Source: Trileptium ribeirensis
Lineage: Eukaryota > Nematoda > Enoplea > Enoplida > Thoracostomopsidae
Direction: 5' to 3'
NCBI GenBank assembly: GCA_030248225.1
Contig: JASANE010019477.1
Coordinates: 1 to 64,000, forward strand
Length of the DNA: 64,000 nucleotides
Part shown: positions 57,775 through 64,000 of the stretch, piece by piece
How the letters are laid out: the number at the start of each line of letters is the position of its first letter
Position numbering within the stretch: position 1 is the stretch's first letter
Notes under the pieces: generated by a model
Databases searched by the model: none
What the model was told of the DNA's origin: nothing
The model's input: only the letters and a program-made list of their open reading frames with translations
Translations under genes and position numbers: made by a program

Positions 57775-58199
57775 TTGTCCCGCAGACCCTCAGCCATGGA
57801 TAGCGACTCAGGAAACCGAAGTCATACCGAACCTCCCTCGGTCACCGAGTTAAGGCCCAAAGCCACGCCACAATCGGGTACAGATATGTTTTTACATGAC
57901 TTCCTGAGTCGAGTTGGGAACCAATATATCATCCCTGAGCCGACCGAGGTTAAAAAAGCGAATTTTTGGTTGAAAATTAGCAATGGAACTCCTTATCATA
58001 CTTGGCCACGTTACTCGTATTTAGTGTTAATAAGCAATTTTACTCACAATTTTACTTAGATTACAATTTCTTTGAACACGAATTCGTCGGTATACTTTGG
58101 CATTTTGATAGTTGGAAACCAGGACAAATTATTTATTGTAAGATAAAATTACCCCAGGAACCTGGTCGAAGTTTTATTAGGATGTCAATAATGGTCTAG
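57775..58199 (+). other. Two overlapping ORF fragments, unrecognised
   Basis: 57,775-58,059 (MDSDSGNRSHTEPPSVTELR, hydrophilic, Pro/Ser-rich, with an internal Met at 57,796) overlaps 58,002-58,199 (FFEHEFVGILWHFDSWKPGQ) in another frame. A single frameshifted retroelement gag-like protein is possible, but nothing diagnostic is present. Confidence 0.25.
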
Positions 58200-59959
58200 A
58201 TATCTAAATTGAGTTGAGAATTTTTATCGAACCGCAATTAGGTGCACTGACTCAACGCCCTGTGAGCTAGACTGCTCACCTTGACTGAAATTTGGTATAT
58301 CTCAAGAGTTGCTCCAGCGCTTTGGCTGAAATTTTACCCGGATCTAGATAAGGATCCCAATTATCGATTTAGCTCATAAAACTTTCCAATATCTCATTGG
58401 AACCGCAAACCCGACGACCTTGCAGAGGCTTGCCCCCACCGAAAATGTAAATTTGGAAATATAAGATTCCTTCCAGGAATTTTGTTGAAACTTTCGCTGT
58501 TTCTTTGTAGGAATGCCTGCCACCGAATGCCACTTTAAAGCTTAACGATAGCTCCGAGTGTACACAAATTTCATAGATTTTCATTGTTTTTACAAGTAGG
58601 TTTTGGTCTTACTTCTGCATGTATTTGCATCAGCATAAGGAAAATATTAATTTTCCTAGCCTTGACATTTCCAGTTGTGAGTGGCAACATTTTTGTATTT
58701 CGAAGTTATTGATGTCGCTAGACGCGACATCGGGTTTATCGGGTCTTGGCCCGACGGACCAATTTTAGTGAGGATCGTTGACCGGGTCCCAATAAAATAA
58801 GAAATAAGGTCGAACCCAGTCCCTGTGCAAATTTTCACAGAGAAAGACTGTTAAATTAGCTAGAGATTAAAAATTATAGACTTTTCGCAACCCCTGAGTT
58901 AGACTAAGAACCTCGGTCGAAATCAAAGAAACCGAGAGAAATTTAGACGGTAAATTTGTTACGGTTGTACCGACAACCGGACCCACCATTTACGGGGCCG
59001 TTTCGCCAAATAGAACCTCTAGAAACGCTAATTACATTTTAGTAACTAATGGAGCTCTTTTCGGGAGCCGTTCTCAAGTCAGAATAGCATAAGCTCTAAT
59101 ATCTCTAGGTTAGTGCCGATGATCTACGAGGCATCGCAACTTATAGTTTTAGTTTGACACAAAATTGTAGGCAGCTGGATACAATTTTTAACCCCTGCCC
59201 CCATGCCCTGACGTCGGCATGAAATTTGTACAATGATAACGTGCAGCCATACGGTTGGCATCAATTAATCGGACTCATAGAATTTATTACTTGCATCGTA
59301 GACTAGTTACCCGCCTAAGCTCGTCCCTTGCCCCCCCACATTAGTAACGTTACTCAGTAACAACAATGAGCGATCCGACCTTCTTAAAATTATTTCCGCA
59401 TCACGAAATCGAGTCAAGATACACAATTAGTTAGGAAAATCAATTCGGCCAGTTAAGCCCGTCAGCTCATCTGAGCTTATAGAAATTAGGAATAGCCAAT
59501 GCGGCTCATTGCTTCGGCAGTAGCCTAATTGCACGCTCAAGCGTAGCATTTCTTGTTTGATCAAGGCTGGAGCTCGCATGTAATCTTCGAACTTAGGAAA
59601 CCTTTCATAGGACGAATCGATAACTTTACTTAAACGTTTGTTGACCAGTATAAGTATTAGTACAAACTTTTGGTTCAAATTGAACAATACAATTAGTACC
59701 CAAAGCGCTTGTAAATCCTTATACCTGCGTCCACTGTTGGAGCATTACTCTTTTTTGAATTACCACCGAACGTCGAGATACTTTTATACGCTTGTATTAG
59801 TAGTGAAAGTCGAAGGCTAACGCAACGTATCTAACCCTTTCATAGGAACAGGAAGAGCCCATGTGGAACTCTTCAATAAGCTAACTAGGTTTACGAATTA
59901 TCCGAATCAAACATCACCCAGCCGTCATGTATTAGGTCGTGAAATACCCTAATTAGAAC

Positions 59960-61900
59960 TTCAGATTTCGGATTTTAGCGATTCTTTTATTTACCGCCCG
60001 CGGTATAGTTGAACGTTTTGATAAGAATTGCAGAGTATTGTCCCGCCGAGCCGAGCGTGGACGGAGGCGCCGAGCGAACCCCATTCTAGACTCGAAATCG
60101 ACCATCTCGCACTTTCCACTGGATCCGGCGGCTTGTAGAAATGTGTAAGTTTGGCCTTCAAAACAAAATATCAAAATTACTAGTGCTAACACAGTACATG
60201 TAAAGTACACAACACATTATAATTTAGTTATAATTTTGTGTTAGGGAAAACTGAAAAGTTAGAAAATTCGGTGCCAACCTCAACTTACCGGGACCCATAA
60301 GCCATTTGTAGGATATCTAACCCGGCCAACCTGGATTCATTCTGGCTCATGATGATAGACGCTAAAAAGTTCGTTTCGATCGTTATTTAGGTTGCAAAAT
60401 GAGCACTAATGCAAACCCAAACTTCGCCTCAGTAGAACCATATTTGGAAACTAATTTGATTTGAATTCGAAATCAGGAGTAACTTGTTGCACCCTGTTAT
60501 TAGCGGAAAATTTGTCTTGTACCCGCGGTTACCGTTCATGTGTATGTATGCGAGTAGGAAAAGTTATATCGTACCGTTGTCGCTCTGGAGAAAATTAAAA
60601 TTCGTACTGATAGTCACCTCACAGACTTACCTTTGTATCGATGTGCACATTACTTTTTGTTATAATTGTTATGTGTTAATCCAACCGTTCTTGTACCTTA
60701 TTTACGAATATCCACGTATGATGTAATTATGTACCATAGCCGTGATTAGGATCAGCAAGATCAGACCATCTCTCCCACTGTATACGCTTCGTCCCGTACC
60801 CCTTGTTTGTACCCCTTATTTTACAGCCTTTCGCTTACCTCAACGTATTGTTTCGTCGGAGTACCCCTAATAACAATCATAGAACCGAGTGAGTAGTTAG
60901 TTGAATGGCGCCTTTCGATGACTAACCGATTTACGCCTCGTGTTACTCACCTGTGTCTGCTTTTAACCCATGGCCCGCTTTTTAATGAGTAAGGTGAGCG
61001 CAGCTGTCATTAGAAAAGGCTTAGCAGTTTACGCCATGATTTGAATCAGCTGTGAGAGTTCGATGAAAAAGGCGATGACTCCGCTCTCACCCCATTGGTT
61101 GCCCTACACATTCTCCCGATCGCATACCATACCAGTGACATTGTACCTATTGTATTATCCAGCACAGTATGTTCTTGTCCGGGCATGATTTTGACTCATC
61201 AATGAACACTAAATCAAACCCAAGTAATCTATGCGTGCGTTTTGTTGACCCTAGCAGCGATAGGTATCAAGAGGGGTTAGAAAGCTTTCACCCCTATCGA
61301 CGACCCACGTTCGGGTTTGACACACGCATTAAAGAATCAAACCTTAGCGTGACTCGCCGATTTCGATATTTGTATTATTACTGAGTGAGTACGACTCATG
61401 CGACTTAGAAAAATTCATAGGGAAAGAAATTTCATTCAAAGTACAAAATCAACCTCAAACGCCCAAAATGAGAAATCACGCGAACCCGACGTTAAACGTC
61501 TAGGGATTTATTGTACCCTAGTGGGGGCCACTGCCTAAATAAATTAACCGTTCAGGGAAGTAGGAAAAGCAATTAATGGAAAAATTTGAGCACACTTCCA
61601 GGTAGAACGATGATAGGGAATAGTGGTAAGGTCTCTTTGGCCTGAGAGTAGGTGACGTAGCTAACCTCCCTAAGGACCTCAAAGGTAGTACCGCTTAGGC
61701 TACGTGCGCAACCCGTCCGGCAGGATCGGTACACATCCTGTGAAGCGCTCCTGCGGCTTGCTAAGAGCCACGGTCTCCTGGGACCGACCCGAATCCGAAA
61801 TTTGAACCCATTTGGTCCGCCCTCCAGGTTACGATAGCCGGGGTCGTATGAGCATTACGTTGCGGAAGTGCGTAATGCAGCAGCGTCACGTCTGTTACAC
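59960..61900 (+). repeat. Dispersed ~1.9 kb repeat, copy B
   Basis: Colinear, same-orientation homolog of 2,700-4,650. Examples: gcgaaccccattctag, gtgttagggaaaactgaaaag, aaggcgatgactccg, ttagcgtgactcgccgattt, gcaacccgtccggcaggat, catcctgtgaagcgct and gtgcgtaatgcagcagcgtcacgtc. It ends ~140 bp before PPIL4 exon 4. No conserved ORF. Confidence 0.7.
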
Positions 61901-62042
61901 ATATAAATAATGTCAACATTATCCATTGTTGCATGAATGTATTGTTATTTATGCCTGGTTACATCCGGGTACAACTCGCAAACTATAGTATTCGTATATT
62001 CTCTATACGTACTCGTTTTCAACAACGGTATTTACCGTTTAG

Positions 62043-62155
62043 GACTTCCAAATGTGTCTCGGTCTCCATCACCAACACTCGAGCTGCTTAAAACAATACG
62101 TCTCGCTCCGACCGAAAAGTTAGACGATGATACTTTGGATCCAGCAAAATCGCAG
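62043..62155 (+). CDS. PPIL4: PPIL4 coding exon 4
   Basis: 113 nt, acceptor gtttag|G, donor CAG|GTTGTC. With the last base of exon 3 it encodes GLPNVSRSPSPTLELL ... LDDDTLDPAKSQ. The RSPSPT segment followed by an acidic stretch corresponds to the linker after the PPIL4 cyclophilin domain (RSPEPT in vertebrates), where a coiled acidic region leads to the RRM. Phase 1 in, phase 0 out. Confidence 0.85.
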
Positions 62156-62486
62156 GTTGTCAAACTCTTTTCTATTGTTATTCATTAAAAAGTTTTGCCG
62201 GTAATAATACATTCTTTAAAAGTATGTAAACCTAATCTCATTCATTATATGTTGATGGAATTGTCTTATCATGCACTCTGTAATGACTGGTTTAAATTCG
62301 GTTCACATAAACGACAGATTATTTGTATTTTGGTCAAATATTCGTTTATATTATTTTCGGAAGTAGTTTTAAATAGGCAAAATATTTTTGACAAACGTCC
62401 TAATACAAGTCGCAATTCGCGAAATCATTTCGGAAGACCTATTTCGTTTCAATTTCACTAAATTATATGTTGCGTTGTTGTTTTAG
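62156..62486 (+). other. PPIL4: PPIL4 intron 4
   Basis: 331-bp intron, gttgtc ... ttttag. AT-rich, without recognisable inserts. An 88-codon open frame at 62,195-62,461 is judged incidental. Confidence 0.8.
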
Positions 62487-62541
62487 GAGATAATTGAAGC
62501 CAAAGAAGCTAAAACTAGAGCACATGTGCTAGAAATGATCG
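62487..62541 (+). CDS. PPIL4: PPIL4 coding exon 5
   Basis: 55 nt, acceptor ttttag|G, donor ATCG|GTACGC, phase 1 out. It encodes EIIEAKEAKTRAHVLEMIG, matching the EIKAEKEAKT--ILLEMVG helix just before the RRM in PPIL4. The downstream exons (RRM with RNP motifs, Lys/Arg/Ser-rich tail) were not found before the window ends, so the gene is partial here. Confidence 0.85.
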
Positions 62542-62576
62542 GTACGCCTGTTTACTACACTTTAATTACTGAACTA

Positions 62577-62837
62577 CAGTACTCGCCAGAAATGAGTGTT
62601 GTTCGTTCGATGTTCGCTCGAAGTTCGTTCGATGTTCGGTCGATAAATTCAAAATTTTGTTCGAAATGTGTTCGAATTTTGTTCGAGACGTGTTCGAAAT
62701 TTTGGCGCACTTTTTTAAATTTGTTCGAAAGCTGTTCGAACTTCGTTCGAAAAGTGTTCGAGAATAAATAAATTTTGTTCGATTTCTGTTCGATGTTCGT
62801 TCGTTCGAAATGTGACACTCATTTCTGGCGAGTACTG
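62577..62837. mobile_element. Tc1/mariner-like MITE with TTCGA repeats
   Basis: A 261-bp element in PPIL4 intron 5. Perfect 23-bp terminal inverted repeats start CAGTACTCGCCAGAAATGAG, and TA duplications flank it (62,575-62,576 and 62,838-62,839). A CAGT start and TA target site are typical of Tc1/mariner-type MITEs. The interior consists of about fifteen irregularly spaced TTCGA words (gttcgaa, gttcgat, gttcgag) with small inverted segments, open in frames on both strands by chance. Confidence 0.88.
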
Positions 62838-62839
62838 TA

Positions 62840-64000
62840 CCTACTGTTCAACACTGTGTTTTCAAAAGGGGCACTAGCCAGAGTTGTGAAACATAATCGA
62901 TCGTTTTATATAGTTTGTTGTGCATCAACCAGAATGTCGTGGACTGTGAGCAGTACCATGTGTACTTGGCCGTCCCGAGCATTTCAGACGTTTAACAGAT
63001 GTTACATGTATGCGCGCCAAACAGATTTGAGATAAACTCCGTGTCTGTGACAACATTGCCATATGATTTCTTCACACAGCATACGGACACAATATCTTTT
63101 GAACCGGTACACATTTGTTATGCAGTTCTAAATGTATTACCGTTCCCTTGTCGATATCAAGGTTAGCAACTAGCACTGCTCTTTTTTAGATAGTATGTGA
63201 TGCGCATAATGCATATCGTGAAAATTGTCTTAATTTCTGATATGCCGTCATTGTATTTACAGTTTTTGCAGCTTTTATATGTTTACTTTAGATTTTGAAC
63301 ACAAAAATGCTGAAAAAACAGTCATTGTTACACTTATGCACCATTTTATACCCACCTTCGGTGATTTTCAGGAATTTTATTCAATTGCCGTTCGCTATAG
63401 GGCGAACAGCCACATGTTTTCGTGGTCCGGTCGCGGTGGGTCTCTGTCACGACCAATCTTTGTGTTAAATTTGGGCTAAAATTCTTTTAATTATATCGCG
63501 CGGGGCACGGTAATTTCCTAACTGTTATCGGGTGTATTTGGGAGTTGTACCATTCTACTAATTTTCTACTCTTTTGGCAAGGCTCACTAAACCCGATCTA
63601 TCGTACTTACAATAAATATACAACTACATGCGCAAAATCACTACTTTCGCTCCGAAATCGACCCGATCACGAACGGTTGCGCATGAATATCAATAGGCAA
63701 ATACATATGTACCAAGGATACGGCAAGTTACAACAATGATCATAAGAACAGCGTAAAAATACTACGAAATGGTATGTAATTATGCGCGTTTATGACTATA
63801 ACAACAACATGGATGCACAGAAATCAATATAAGCATGGTAACGCAATTATATATACGGTAACAATGGTATAACTATATGTGATGGATCAGTACAATCGTG
63901 ATATCGGTTATAGACATATGAACAATAGTAAGATAATGGTAACTGTGTGAATCAAATACAATGGTCACTACAATCTTGTTATCAATTTTATGCGAGAACG
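62840..64000 (+). other. PPIL4: PPIL4 intron 5 (partial), no exon found
   Basis: I looked for the RRM-encoding continuation and saw none. It contains the hairpin-rich repeat copy 2 (63,383-63,600) and AT-rich repeats with acaatggta words to the edge. Confidence 0.6.
63383..63600 (-). repeat. Hairpin-rich repeat, copy 2 (inverted partner 56,400-56,640)
   Basis: Read in reverse complement: ggtcgtgaca, ggaccacgaaaacatgtggctgttcgccctatagcgaac, and further on accgtgccccgcgcg, in the same order as at 56,500-56,625. The GTTCGC/GCGAAC stem is kept with a different loop. Confidence 0.6.

Larger units (their letters stand above)
49238..62042 (+). other. PPIL4: PPIL4 intron 3
   Basis: A 12.8-kb intron, gtatgg ... 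gtttag. It is built largely of transposable and repeated DNA: a PIF/Harbinger-like MITE, a 172-bp tandem duplication, direct repeats at ~50.3 and ~51.4 kb, an RTE element, hairpin repeats at 55.8-56.7 kb and the 1.9-kb repeat copy B. Stretches 51,546-52,848 and 58,200-59,960 show nothing I recognise. Confidence 0.85.

Noticed and set aside
62526..62818. ORFs on both strands across the TTCGA region
   Set aside because: They are produced by the TTCGA repeat content of a MITE, not by coding selection.
1..64000. rRNA genes, tRNA genes, bacterial operons, riboswitches or phage attachment sites
   Set aside because: None seen on either strand; the window has eukaryotic intron and transposon architecture.

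Overview
The window reads as invertebrate animal nuclear DNA. It is AT-rich, intron-rich and crowded with decayed transposons, and has no bacterial-style gene packing, operons or ribosome binding sites. The mix of Ty3/Gypsy, CR1-like and RTE-type retroelements with hAT-, PIF/Harbinger- and Tc1/mariner-like MITEs, plus a multi-exon animal-type cyclophilin gene, supports a metazoan. Species cannot be read from the sequence; a flatworm, mollusc or other lophotrochozoan is only a guess.

Layout. 1-9,640 holds no recognisable host gene. It contains a CR1-like reverse transcriptase tail (1,790-2,195), copy A of a ~1.9 kb dispersed repeat (2,700-4,650), and a ~2 kb block almost devoid of CpG (7,621-9,625). 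From 9,785 to 10,335 lies an 18-bp minisatellite that starts in frame inside a short ORF. From 10,870 to 21,700 there are palindromes, one possible minus-strand exon (13,566-13,740), degenerate tandem repeats and a complete 1.18 kb hAT-type MITE (16,948-18,126).

21,699-35,437 is the main mobile element, a decayed Ty3/Gypsy LTR retrotransposon on the + strand. It has gag with two zinc knuckles, protease, RT, RNase H and integrase, then a PHD finger fused to the integrase C-terminus, and a further unrecognised ORF of ~520 codons between pol and the 3' LTR. A second copy of the hAT MITE sits inside the 3' LTR, with a perfect 8-bp duplication; the 5' LTR preserves the empty site.

35,438-42,200 holds a satellite-like array (period ~168 bp), a nested hairpin and a minus-strand CR1-like element.

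42,213-64,000 is a host gene on the + strand, the ortholog of PPIL4 (cyclophilin-like spliceosomal protein). Five coding exons (688 nt) cover the cyclophilin domain and the start of the linker; the RRM-encoding exons lie beyond the right edge. Its introns (3.4, 3.1, 12.8 and 0.33 kb, and more than 1.4 kb) are loaded with repeats: a ~165-bp array, tandem duplications, a PIF/Harbinger-like MITE, a 5'-truncated RTE element with a 16-bp target-site duplication, copy B of the 1.9 kb repeat, and a Tc1/mariner-like MITE. One splice acceptor (before exon 3) reads CAT instead of CAG.

The strongest unusual observations are the integrase-PHD fusion with the extra ORF in the Gypsy element, the CpG-depleted block, the recurrent ~160-175 bp period in unrelated tandem arrays, and the non-canonical PPIL4 acceptor.
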